From positions 2,666,001 through 2,730,000 of the forward strand of contig JADJQR010000001.1 in NCBI GenBank assembly GCA_016712675.1: a stretch of DNA of 64,000 nt, written 5' to 3'. Both the position numbers and the translations under genes were made by a program. Shown here in pieces: positions 10,799-18,784 of this stretch. The notes beneath the pieces are model-generated. The model saw only the letters and a program-made list of their open reading frames with translations, searched no databases and was not told where the DNA came from. Numbering within the stretch: the stretch's first letter is position 1; each line of letters opens with the position of its first letter. This stretch comes from a bacterium. GTDB lineage: Bacteria > Krumholzibacteriota > Krumholzibacteriia > LZORAL124-64-63.

Positions 10799-12244
10799 TC
10801 AGGCCCAGGCGGCTTCGAGCAGCGCCAGCAACCGCTCCATGCCCGCGCTGCGCGAGCCCTTCACCAACAGGCGGTCCCCCGGCGCCGTGATCTCCGTCAG
10901 CAGCACTGCCGCCTCCTCGAGGGAGGCGCAATAATGACCGCTCCCGCCGGCGGCGTCAAAACCTTCGCGCAGTCCTCGTGCATTTTCCCCCACCGCGACC
11001 AGCGCCGCGACGCCGGCCGCGGCCAGGATCTGCCCCGTCTCGAGGTGGATCCGGTGGCTGTCCGGTCCCAGTTCCGCCATGGCGCCCAGAACCGCCACCG
11101 GGCGACCGGCGCCGGGTAGCGCGACCAGCGCGCGCGCGGCGGCCGCCATGCTGCCGGGGTTGGCGTTGTAGGAGTCGTCCAGAACGACCCGCCCACCCAA
11201 TCGCAGAAGCACGGCACGGTGCGGAGAACCCTGGAAGCCGGCCAGCCCGGCGGCGATCTCCGCGACGGATGCGCCGGCGGCGCCAGCCGCCAGCACGGCC
11301 GCCGCCAGGTTGGCGGCGTTGTGTTCGCCCGGCAGGGGGACCGGCCACTCGCGGCCATCGAGCGTGAGCACCGAAGGTTGTCCCGGTGAGCCGGCCTGCC
11401 AGGTCCAGCGGTGGTCGCCGACGCGTCGGCCGAGGCTCTCGACGCGGCAGCGCGCCCTGGCGCACCAGCGCTCGAAGCCGGGGCTGTCCGCGTTCAGGAC
11501 CGCGGTGCCGTCGTTCGGCAGGGCGTCCAACAGTTCGCCCTTGCCCTGGATGATGCCGTCGAGCGAGCCGAATTCGGCCAGGTGGGCCGGCGAGGCGTTG
11601 GTGATGATCCCGACGCGCGGCCGCGCGGGCCCGGCCAGGCGCTCGATATCCCCGACCGCGGAGGCGCCCATCTCGACGACCGCGAAGCGAAGTCCGGCAT
11701 GCAGGTCGAGCAGCGTCAGCGGCACGCCCAGGCGGTTGTTCAGGTTGCCGGACGTGGCAGCCACGGCGCCGGCTCCCGACAGTGCCGCGCGCACGAAGTC
11801 CTTGGTCGTAGTCTTGCCATTGGTGCCGGTCACCCCGACCACGATGAGCCCGTCCAGCCGCGCGCGGTGCGCGGCAGCCAGTGCCGCGAGCGCCGCCTCG
11901 GGGTCGCAGCTGACCAGCACGCCCGCCGTGTCCGGCGCCGGTGCGCCAGGCAGCGGGTCCGCGCCGGGCCCGTCCCAGACCCGGGTCAGCACCCAGTGGC
12001 CGGCGTGCGCGGCGCGTACGGCGAAGTCGCGGCCGTCGGCCTTCTCCCCGCGCAGCGCGACGAAGAGTTCGCCAGCACCCAGCCGCCGACTGTCCAGGCC
12101 CGCGCCGGCGAAGGCGGCTGCGGCCGGCGCCACGGCTGCCGGCCGCAGCCCGTCCGGGCCGCCGACCAGCAGGTCCTGCAGCAGTCCCGCAGCACGGAGA
12201 TCGGCGACCGCAGCGGCCAGCGGAATGCCGGGCCGCGCGGTCAC
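10799..12244 (-). CDS. murF: UDP-N-acetylmuramoyl-tripeptide--D-alanyl-D-alanine ligase
   Basis: Cytoplasmic ligase that completes the pentapeptide by adding D-Ala-D-Ala. The substrate-domain motif DSRRLGAGELFVAL is near residues 51-64, the ATP loop GTNGKTT at 140-146, then NLNNRLGVPLTLL and the C-terminal DDSYNANPGSM motif specific to MurF. 481 aa. The GTG start overlaps the murE stop (GTGA). The longer open frame upstream is an antisense-register shadow of murE. Confidence 0.95.
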   Translation of the reverse strand: MTARPGIPLAAAVADLRAAGLLQDLLVGGPDGLRPAAVAPAAAAFAGAGLDSRRLGAGELFVALRGEKADGRDFAVRAAHAGHWVLTRVWDGPGADPLPGAPAPDTAGVLVSCDPEAALAALAAAHRARLDGLIVVGVTGTNGKTTTKDFVRAALSGAGAVAATSGNLNNRLGVPLTLLDLHAGLRFAVVEMGASAVGDIERLAGPARPRVGIITNASPAHLAEFGSLDGIIQGKGELLDALPNDGTAVLNADSPGFERWCARARCRVESLGRRVGDHRWTWQAGSPGQPSVLTLDGREWPVPLPGEHNAANLAAAVLAAGAAGASVAEIAAGLAGFQGSPHRAVLLRLGGRVVLDDSYNANPGSMAAAARALVALPGAGRPVAVLGAMAELGPDSHRIHLETGQILAAAGVAALVAVGENARGLREGFDAAGGSGHYCASLEEAAVLLTEITAPGDRLLVKGSRSAGMERLLALLEAAWA

Positions 12245-13755
12245 GCCGACGCCTCCCGCAGCCAGTCGCGGATCACCTGGCGGTCGTCGAAATCCAGCCG
12301 CCTGTCCCCGACCAGTTGGTAATCCTCGTGGCCCTTGCCGGCCACGATCACGATGTCGCCGGGCTGTGCCGCGGCCAACGACTCGTGGATGGCGCTGCGC
12401 CGGTCGACCACGACGCGGCTGAGACGCGCCCGCGGCTCGGGTTGCGCAGCGAAGCCCTCGGCGATCTGCGCGCAGATCGCACCCGGGTCCTCGCTGCGCG
12501 GGTTGTCCGACGTGATCCAGGCCAGGTCCGCGTCGCGGGCCACGACCGCGCCCATCAGCGGGCGCTTGCCCTTGTCGCGGTCGCCGCCGCAGCCGAACAC
12601 CGCCAGCAGCCGGCCGGCGGTCAGCTCGCGGCAGGCGCCCAGGACCGCGGCCAGCGCGTCGTGCGTGTGCGCGTAGTCGACCACGGCGATGGCGCCGTTC
12701 GGCAGCGGCAGGCGCTCCAGCCGTCCGGGTACCTGCGGCACCGCGGCCAGCGCCGCGCAGCAGCCGGCAGGCTCGTAGCCCAGCGCCAGCCCGGCGGCGA
12801 GCGCGGCGGCCAGGTTCTCCACGTTGAAGCGCCCCACCAGCGGGCTCTCCAGCCTCAGTGGTCGGCCGCGCCAGTCGAGCTGCAGCCGGGTCCCGTCCAT
12901 GCGCAGGTCGGCGGCGGTGACCCGCAGGTCCGCCCCGTGCGCGGGTTGCCGTGGATCGGCGGCGAAACCCACCGCACGGCATCCCGTGACGTCGACCGTG
13001 CGCAGTCTCTCGTCCTGGCGGTTGACCACGACGGCGCCGGCCGCCGCCCCGTCCCGTGCCGGACGCAGCAGCCGGGTGATGCGTGCCTTCGCCGCCAGGT
13101 AGCGGTCCAGGTCCCCGTGGTAGTCGAGATGGTCGCGGCCCAGGTTCGTCATGACCGCGACGTCCAGTTCCAAACCGGCGGTCCGGTCCTGGTCGAGCGC
13201 GTGCGAGGAGATCTCCATCGCCACCGCGCGGCAGTCGTTGGCCACCATGCGCCCGAGCAGTTCGAAGAGCACCGGTCCGCCGGGAGTCGTCAGCGGTGCC
13301 GGCGTGCGGTCGCGCCCGTCGTCGTACTCGATCGTGCCGACCAGACCGCAGCGGCCATGCAGGGCGCCGAGCAGCGCGCGCAGCAGGAAGGCCGTGGTCG
13401 TCTTGCCGTTGGTGCCGGTCACCGCAGCGGTGCGCAGCGCCTGGTCGGGCTCGCCGGCCAGGCGACGCGCCAGCAGTGCCGGCAGCGACCGCGTGTCGGC
13501 GGCCACCAGGACCCGCCCCGCGGGCGCGTCCGGCACTGCTGACTCATCCTCGACCACGACGGCCGGGCACCCGGCCGCGAGCGCGGCCGCGGCGTAGGCA
13601 TGCCCGTCACCCGAGGCGCCGCGGACGGCCACGAACAGCACGCCGGGACCCGCCTCGCGCGAGTCCGCCGTGACGCGGAAGACGGGCTCTTGGCCCGCCC
13701 CCGCGCCGTCCAGTCCAGGCAGGTCGCGGCACAGTGCCGCCAGGGTCAGTTCCAC
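12241..13755 (-). CDS. murE: UDP-N-acetylmuramoyl-L-alanyl-D-glutamate--2,6-diaminopimelate ligase
   Basis: Cytoplasmic ligase adding the third amino acid of the stem peptide. The motif DSREAGPGVLFVAV is near 31-44 and the ATP loop GTNGKTT at 114-120. The carbamylated-lysine region is followed by DNPR at about 417-420, the motif associated with meso-diaminopimelate specificity, so the wall is predicted to be DAP-type. 504 aa. The GTG start lies inside the last codons of ftsI (10-nt overlap) with GGAG 5 nt upstream. Confidence 0.95.
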   Translation of the reverse strand: MELTLAALCRDLPGLDGAGAGQEPVFRVTADSREAGPGVLFVAVRGASGDGHAYAAAALAAGCPAVVVEDESAVPDAPAGRVLVAADTRSLPALLARRLAGEPDQALRTAAVTGTNGKTTTAFLLRALLGALHGRCGLVGTIEYDDGRDRTPAPLTTPGGPVLFELLGRMVANDCRAVAMEISSHALDQDRTAGLELDVAVMTNLGRDHLDYHGDLDRYLAAKARITRLLRPARDGAAAGAVVVNRQDERLRTVDVTGCRAVGFAADPRQPAHGADLRVTAADLRMDGTRLQLDWRGRPLRLESPLVGRFNVENLAAALAAGLALGYEPAGCCAALAAVPQVPGRLERLPLPNGAIAVVDYAHTHDALAAVLGACRELTAGRLLAVFGCGGDRDKGKRPLMGAVVARDADLAWITSDNPRSEDPGAICAQIAEGFAAQPEPRARLSRVVVDRRSAIHESLAAAQPGDIVIVAGKGHEDYQLVGDRRLDFDDRQVIRDWLREASA

Positions 13756-15890
13756 GTCGTCTCCAACGTCACTCGGATCGGGCCTTCGGGACGTGGACTG
13801 CCGGGCGGCACGTCCTGGGCGCGGGCATAGCCCACGCCCTCGAGGATCACCTGCAGCCCCCGACGGGCTGCCTCGCTGCGGATCTGCCGGTTGCTCATGC
13901 CCGTGAAATCCGGGCACAGGTCAGCGGCCGACGCGAGCGCTGCCTGCCGACGTCCATCGACCGTCAAGGTCACCATGGTGCCCGCTTCGCAGCGCGCGCC
14001 GGCCGCTGGCACCTGGCCCACGACGGTGCCGCCTTGTGCCTCGCCCGCCACGCGCAGGCCGGCGGAGCCAAGGCGTTCGGCCGCATGCGCCGTGTTCAGG
14101 TAGAGGACGTCGGGCACCTCGACCAGCCGCAGCGGATCCGCCAGCAGCACCGGGCCGGTGCGCTCGCCGGGCACATCGCTCAGCAGGTCGGTGCAGCGAC
14201 GGATATCCTCCAGCACGGCGCGGTACAGGGGCACCGCGCTCTGCGACGCGTAGTGGTGGGCGCGGTCCGGCTCGTCGACGACGACCAGGACCACCAGACG
14301 CGGGTCGTCGATCGGCACGATCGCGCCGAAGCTGGCGATGTTGGCGCCCGGCGTGTAGCCGCGGTGGCCCTCGCGGACCTTCTGCGCGGTACCGGTCTTG
14401 CCACCGCTTTCGATCCAGTCCACCCGCGTCGCCTTGCCCGTGCCCTCCTCGACCACCCGTTTCAGGGCGCTGCGGAGAATCGCCGCCAGTGACGGGTCCA
14501 TCACGGTTCGCAGGGCAACCGGTTGGGTCGCCTCGACGGCTCCGCCGTCCCGGTCGCGGATCTCCTTGACGCAGCGCGGCGCGTAGAGCGTGCCGCCGTT
14601 GGCAACGGCGCACAGCGCCATGCCCAGTTGCAGGGCCGTTGCCGTGACCGCCTGCCCGATCGACATGGACGGCTTGTCGGCGCCCTGCCACTTCGCGGGC
14701 GCGTGCAGCGCGCCGCGCGGTTGCGCCGAGTACGGGTAGAGCGTGCGCTGTCCGAAGCCGAAGTCGGCCAGCGCGTCATGGAACCCCTGGTTGTCCAGGC
14801 GCATCACGGCCTTCGCGAAGTACACGTTGCTGGAGACCGTCATCGCCTTGGCGAAGCTGATGTGGCCGTAATCGTGGTCCTTGTCGTTGGAGATGCTGCC
14901 CGGCACGCCCGAGTTGTTGTCGCAGTTGAAGACCGTCCCCGTGTCCACGGCCCCGGATCTCAGGAGGGCCGCGCCGCTGAAGACCTTGAACAGCGAGCCG
15001 GGCTCGAACGCCGTCGTGAAGTTGCGGTTGTTCCAGACGGCCCCGTCCCCTTGAGCCTGGTTGCGCTTCTCCACCAGCGGCCAGCTGGCGGCCGCCAGGA
15101 CATCGCCGTTGTGCGGATCCAGGACGAGCACCGAGCCACCCTGCGCGTTGGTGGCAGTGACGGCCTCGCGCAGGCGTTCCTCGCAGAGCTCCTGCAGACC
15201 TGCGTCGAGCGTCAGCACGAAGCTGCGCCCGTGCGTCGCGTTCTCGAGCACGACGCGACCGAGCTTCACGCCCGGCTTCGCCGTCTGCATCTCCCTCGCG
15301 CGGCCAGGCTTGCCGGCCAGTTCGTTCGCCAGGCCCAGCTCCAGGCCCATGGCATGAACCTCGGTGGGGTCCTGGCGGTAGAAGCCGATCACGCTCGCGC
15401 CCATGCCGTCGGTCGGGTAGTACCGCGAGCAGCGCTCGTCCAGCGTCACGCTCTTCCAGCGGCGCAGGCGGTCGCGCTGTTCGGCCTTCAGCACGAGTCC
15501 ATTGCCCACCACGACGTGCCCGTCGCCGCCGGCCGGATCGATGCGGCGCGCTATCTCGACCGCGGGCTGGCCGGTCACGGCGGCCAGATCGGCCACCAGT
15601 TCGCCGATGGCGAGCTTCTCTTCCTTCACGAACCTGCGCGTCACGCCCAACTGTGTCGTCGTGACCGAAACGGCCAGGGGCTTTCCGTGACGGTCGTAGA
15701 GGTTGCCGCGTTCGGCATCGAGCACGACTTCGCGCGACCACTGGCTGTTGGCGCGGGTCAGCCACTTGTCGTGCTCGGCGACCTGCACCCAGAGGACGCG
15801 AACGGCCAGCAGCACGCTGCAGCCCAGCACGACGAAACGGATCATCCCCAGCCGGCGTGCGCCGAAGTCACGGGCTTCCCGGTCCGTCAT
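13746..15890 (-). CDS. ftsI: Septal transpeptidase FtsI (PBP3/SpoVD type) with two PASTA domains
   Basis: Class B penicillin-binding protein that crosslinks septal peptidoglycan. Seen: a short cytoplasmic tail, one membrane segment near residues 16-36, a PBP dimerisation domain, and a transpeptidase domain with catalytic SLFK at 299-302, SSN at 353-355 and KTG at 498-500. Two PASTA-like repeats follow from about 575 (starting VPDVLYLNT and CPDFTGMSN). PASTA repeats are usual in SpoVD/PBP2x and in several candidate phyla but absent from proteobacterial FtsI. 714 aa. The ATG is set by the ATGA overlap with ftsL. Confidence 0.95.
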   Translation of the reverse strand: MTDREARDFGARRLGMIRFVVLGCSVLLAVRVLWVQVAEHDKWLTRANSQWSREVVLDAERGNLYDRHGKPLAVSVTTTQLGVTRRFVKEEKLAIGELVADLAAVTGQPAVEIARRIDPAGGDGHVVVGNGLVLKAEQRDRLRRWKSVTLDERCSRYYPTDGMGASVIGFYRQDPTEVHAMGLELGLANELAGKPGRAREMQTAKPGVKLGRVVLENATHGRSFVLTLDAGLQELCEERLREAVTATNAQGGSVLVLDPHNGDVLAAASWPLVEKRNQAQGDGAVWNNRNFTTAFEPGSLFKVFSGAALLRSGAVDTGTVFNCDNNSGVPGSISNDKDHDYGHISFAKAMTVSSNVYFAKAVMRLDNQGFHDALADFGFGQRTLYPYSAQPRGALHAPAKWQGADKPSMSIGQAVTATALQLGMALCAVANGGTLYAPRCVKEIRDRDGGAVEATQPVALRTVMDPSLAAILRSALKRVVEEGTGKATRVDWIESGGKTGTAQKVREGHRGYTPGANIASFGAIVPIDDPRLVVLVVVDEPDRAHHYASQSAVPLYRAVLEDIRRCTDLLSDVPGERTGPVLLADPLRLVEVPDVLYLNTAHAAERLGSAGLRVAGEAQGGTVVGQVPAAGARCEAGTMVTLTVDGRRQAALASAADLCPDFTGMSNRQIRSEAARRGLQVILEGVGYARAQDVPPGSPRPEGPIRVTLETTWN

Positions 15891-16399
15891 CGCGAAGCCT
15901 CCGCGGCACGGCGCCTGGGCGCCAGAGAGACCATCGGTTCCCGCACGGGCACCGCGCGCACTTCGGCAGCATGCGCGCTGCCGGCGGAACCCAGCCCGTC
16001 CAGGAAGCGCCGGACGCGGCCGGGCTCGGGGTCGGACGCCTGACGGACGGCGATGAGTGTCAACTCCGGCTCGCTCGTGACCTCCAGGCCCAGTTCCTCC
16101 TGTGCGCGGCGCACGATTACCGGCAGCGCCGTGGCGGCGTTCCACTCCGCCAGCAGGCCGGCGCCTTCGGCTTCAGCGACGCGTCGCTGGCCTTCGAGCT
16201 TCACCAGGTGCCGCCGTAGCGCGGTCACCTCGTTCGTGACATGAACCGCCGCGCCCAGAACCGCGGCCACGAAGACAAGGACCAGGGCGGCCAGGCCCTG
16301 CCGTCCCCGCATGACGCGGCGACGATGGGCCATGGCCGCCCCCTGGCGGGCGGCCAGGGAACCGAGGGGAGCCAGCGGATAGCCGTTGCATCTGCGCAT
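15887..16399 (-). CDS. ftsL: FtsL-like cell division protein
   Basis: Small bitopic protein of the FtsQLB complex; assignment rests on position (between rsmH and ftsI) and architecture rather than strong sequence identity. A basic N-terminus of about 35 residues precedes one membrane segment (LAALVLVFVAAVLGAAVHV). A leucine-zipper-like stretch follows (VTALRRHLVKLEGQRRVAEAEG) and then an extracytoplasmic tail longer than usual. 170 aa. AGGAG lies 5 nt before the ATG. Overlaps ftsI by 4 nt. Confidence 0.8.
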   Translation of the reverse strand: MRRCNGYPLAPLGSLAARQGAAMAHRRRVMRGRQGLAALVLVFVAAVLGAAVHVTNEVTALRRHLVKLEGQRRVAEAEGAGLLAEWNAATALPVIVRRAQEELGLEVTSEPELTLIAVRQASDPEPGRVRRFLDGLGSAGSAHAAEVRAVPVREPMVSLAPRRRAAEASR

Positions 16400-16429
16400 A
16401 CCGTCTCCTGGCGGGCGGATCGGGCCGCC

Positions 16430-17353
16430 CTAGCGAATGACCTCGGCGGCCCGCAGCTTCGCGCTGCGCGACCGCGCGTTGGCCTGCTGCTCCGCCGCCG
16501 AGGCGACGAGTGCCCCGCGCGTCAACGGCCGCAGCCAGGCCTGGTGGTGACAGACGCAGATCGGCGTGTCGGGTGGGCACACGCAATCGCGCCGTTCGTG
16601 GTCGATGAACCGCTTGACCAGCCGGTCCTCGAGCGAGTGGTAGCTGATGACGACCAGGCGCCCGCCGGGACGGAGGCTTCCGCGCAGCGCGGTTAGCGCG
16701 TCGGCGAGCGCCCCCAGTTCGTCGTTGACGGCGATACGCAGCGCCTGGAAGACACGGCTGAGCACGGGTTCCGGCTTGATGCCACGCGGCAGCGCCGCCT
16801 GCACCGCCTCGCGCAATTGGGCGGTGGTGGCCAGCGGCGCCTCGGCGCGGCGGCGTACCAGCTCACGCGCGATGCGGCGGCTACCGCGTTCCTCGCCCCA
16901 CTTCCAGAGCAGGTCAGCCAGTTCCGCCTCGTCCAGGCGCGCCAGCAGGTCGGCCGCCGTCTCGCCGCGCGTCTGGTCGAAGCGCAGGTCCAGCGGACCC
17001 ACTGTGCGGTAACTGAAGCCCTTGGTCGGGTCGTCGAGTTGCTTCGAACTGACGCCGAGATCCAGCAGCACGCCATCGGCGGCGTCCCAGCGCGCGGCGC
17101 GGAGGGCGCCGTCCAGGTCGCGGAACGAGCCGTGGTGGCAGCAAAGGCGCGGCTGGTCGGCAGCCAGTTGCCGGCACGCGTCCTGGGCCACGGCGTCGAG
17201 GTCGATCCCCAGCACGTCGGCGCCCGCCTCGAGCAGGCCGGCGGAATGTCCCCCGAAACCGAAGGTGCCGTCGACGATGCGCCGGCCCGGCCCGGCCGCC
17301 AGCAGACCGAGCGTCTCGCTGCGCAGCACCGGGACGTGCGGCGCGGCGATCAT
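16430..17353 (-). CDS. rsmH: 16S rRNA (cytosine(1402)-N(4))-methyltransferase RsmH
   Basis: SAM-dependent enzyme (formerly MraW) that methylates N4 of C1402 in the decoding centre of 16S rRNA. The N-terminus HVPVLRSE, the SAM loop DGTFGFGGHS at about 28-37, LLDLGVSSKQLDDP and FSYR, and SYHSLEDRLVKRF with the cysteine pair CVCPP...ICVC near the end are all family hallmarks. 307 aa. The ATG overlaps the stop of the upstream STAS gene (ATGA). Confidence 0.96.
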   Translation of the reverse strand: MIAAPHVPVLRSETLGLLAAGPGRRIVDGTFGFGGHSAGLLEAGADVLGIDLDAVAQDACRQLAADQPRLCCHHGSFRDLDGALRAARWDAADGVLLDLGVSSKQLDDPTKGFSYRTVGPLDLRFDQTRGETAADLLARLDEAELADLLWKWGEERGSRRIARELVRRRAEAPLATTAQLREAVQAALPRGIKPEPVLSRVFQALRIAVNDELGALADALTALRGSLRPGGRLVVISYHSLEDRLVKRFIDHERRDCVCPPDTPICVCHHQAWLRPLTRGALVASAAEQQANARSRSAKLRAAEVIR

Positions 17354-17775
17354 GGCATGAGGTCGGAGCGCGCTCCGGCCGGCTGCCGCCAGGCGGACAT
17401 GGCCGTCGGCGTGGCACCCAGTTCGCGATCCCAGTCTTCCATGACCACGATCGCCTTCAGGTAGTCGCTCCAGCCGTGCAGGTAGAGTTGGTGGTGGAAC
17501 GCCCGCAGGCGGCGATTCCAGGCGACGAGCGCGCCGGTGGCGCGGTAGTCGAGGTGGGTCAGCCGGCTGCCGTCCAGCACGATGCGGCAGCCACGGCGTT
17601 CGAGCCGCGGCGCCACGCGCGCGATGAGCTTCTCCATGCCGGCCCGGTCGAGGATCCCCGAGAGAGTGACCCAGACAGCCTTGTCGCCCTGCCTGATCTC
17701 GATCTCCGTATGGTTGCCTGCGGCCTCCTGCCTGCCGGGCAGCCGGGTCATCTCTCTCGGTGTCACGGGATCCAT
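17350..17775 (-). CDS. STAS-domain protein inserted between mraZ and rsmH
   Basis: Predicted cytoplasmic protein of about 141 aa, built as a short polar N-terminus plus one STAS (anti-sigma antagonist) fold. Seen: VWVTLSGILDRAGMEKLIARV, then IVLDGSRLTHLDYRATGALVAW, with alternating strands and helices and no membrane segment. In canonical SpoIIAA-type proteins a phosphorylated Ser follows the Asp in the LDSSG motif; here that position reads LDYRATG, so phospho-switching of the usual kind is unlikely. The start is uncertain: ATG at 17775 or 17751, neither with an ideal ribosome-binding site. Overlap with rsmH shows it is part of the dcw operon. A cell-envelope or division scaffold role is inference only. 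Confidence 0.75.
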   Translation of the reverse strand: MDPVTPREMTRLPGRQEAAGNHTEIEIRQGDKAVWVTLSGILDRAGMEKLIARVAPRLERRGCRIVLDGSRLTHLDYRATGALVAWNRRLRAFHHQLYLHGWSDYLKAIVVMEDWDRELGATPTAMSAWRQPAGARSDLMP

Positions 17776-17956
17776 CCCCCTGCGTGGCCCGTCCGTGGGC
17801 CGATGCGTGTCCGTTGCGGATGCGAGTGCTGCCGAGATTCCGTGCTCTTTGCCGCGGTTGTGGGCGCCGGGCGGGCGCCGATCCGTCGGCGCCCCTGCTG
17901 CCCGGCTGTATCCGGCCGGCATCCGTGCCGCCGGTTTTCGACCGCCGACCCTGCGG

Positions 17957-18544
17957 TCAGCGGAAGAAGGCGTCGTCGAAGGCCGCGTCGTCGGCTTCGT
18001 CGCCGGCCCGTGCGGCCAGTGCCTCGGGTGACCAAAGCTCCATGTAGGAGCCGACCCCGAGCACCGTGATCTTCCGGTCGATGCCGTACTCGGCCAACTT
18101 CTCCGGCGCGATCGCCACGCGACCCTGCGCGTCGACCGTCACCTCGGTACTGTTGGCCGACATCCGGCGCAGGTAGTCGCGCAGCTTCTGGCTGGGCGGC
18201 TCACTGCGCAGGCGATTGAAATTCTCCACCCACACATCGTAGGGCTGCAGGCTGAGCGTGCCGTCGGCCCCGCGCGAGACCATGTACTTCTCCTCGACCT
18301 GCTCGGCGCCCGCCCGCCGCAGGCGGAACGGCAGGGCGAAGCGGCCCTTCGCGTCCACCGCCCGGGTGTACGACCCGTGGAAGGTGAAGGCGAAGCCCCC
18401 GTCCCCTGCTGCCGTCGGCCTGGATTCCACCGGGTTCATCCCCTGCGTGAGCGCGCCCGTGTCGATCGTGAGCCATGTGCCGGAAGGTTGGTTGATGGCG
18501 GGTCGTGGAACCTCCGTGTTCCCCTGGCGCCGATCCGTCGGCAC
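17957..18544 (-). CDS. mraZ: Transcriptional regulator MraZ
   Basis: DNA-binding protein heading the dcw cluster; in other bacteria it binds repeats in its own promoter and controls the operon. Two SpoVT/AbrB-type half domains are visible, marked by DAKGRFALP and DAQGRVAIA, the first preceded by FHGSYTRAV. Family members usually start right at that first motif (about 145 aa); here the frame has up to 55 extra residues. I place the start at the GTG at 18544 because GGAGG lies 10 nt upstream; an internal ATG at 18439 is the alternative. The C-terminus is acidic. A promoter and candidate operator lie just upstream. Confidence 0.9.
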   Translation of the reverse strand: MPTDRRQGNTEVPRPAINQPSGTWLTIDTGALTQGMNPVESRPTAAGDGGFAFTFHGSYTRAVDAKGRFALPFRLRRAGAEQVEEKYMVSRGADGTLSLQPYDVWVENFNRLRSEPPSQKLRDYLRRMSANSTEVTVDAQGRVAIAPEKLAEYGIDRKITVLGVGSYMELWSPEALAARAGDEADDAAFDDAFFR

Positions 18545-18558
18545 CCGCCATCAACCTC

Positions 18559-18598
18559 CGAAATCACCGCGAATCACCTTTTTCCGCCACCGGTCACC
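18559..18598 (-). promoter_or_regulatory. Candidate MraZ operator: four 10-bp direct repeats
   Basis: Four adjacent 10-bp units on the minus strand fit GGYGRNNNNN, the two nearest the gene being GGTGATTCGC and GGTGATTTCG. They fill the stretch between the mraZ -10 box and the Shine-Dalgarno sequence, so they cover the transcription start and leader. In E. coli and mycoplasmas MraZ binds short G-rich repeats spaced at 10 bp in its own promoter; the exact one-turn period and position here suggest the same autoregulation. Binding itself is inferred. Confidence 0.65.
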
Positions 18599-18603
18599 CG
18601 CGC

Positions 18604-18633
18604 ACAATAATCCGCCCCCACCGGGCCTGTCAA
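18604..18633 (-). promoter_or_regulatory. mraZ/dcw operon promoter
   Basis: A perfect TTGACA (18628-18633) is followed by 18 nt and TATTGT (18604-18609, four of six matches to TATAAT). Transcription would start near 18597, about 50 nt before the mraZ start. It is the best sigma-70-like site between the glycan locus and the dcw genes, which otherwise run on with small or no gaps as far as ftsA. Confidence 0.75.
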
Positions 18634-18703
18634 TCGTCTATTTTCCGGGCCTCGCCAGAATGCTGGGGATAAGTCCGCAACCACAGACAGGACATTCGGA
18701 TGC

Positions 18704-18732
18704 AGAGAAAACACGGGCTCGCGCGAGGCCCC
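18704..18732 (-). terminator. Probable intrinsic terminator after the flippase gene
   Basis: Minus strand: a G+C-rich hairpin (GGGCCTC, loop GCGC, GAGCCC, one bulged C) is followed by a T-rich tail (GTGTTTTCTC). It lies about 55 nt past the stop of the Wzx-like gene and upstream of the mraZ promoter, so it would separate the glycan and dcw units. The T tract is imperfect. Confidence 0.4.
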
Positions 18733-18784
18733 TAGCGGGCCGCCCGGGGCGGTTGCGAGCTCAGGAATGCGTCGCGGCAGGGAA

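Noticed and set aside
18201-18554. An ATG frame with a good GGAGG upstream at the mraZ start, in a different register from mraZ
   Set aside because: Its product is low-complexity Arg/Gly/His-rich and overlaps the clear MraZ domains in the correct frame. The same GGAGG serves the GTG of mraZ.
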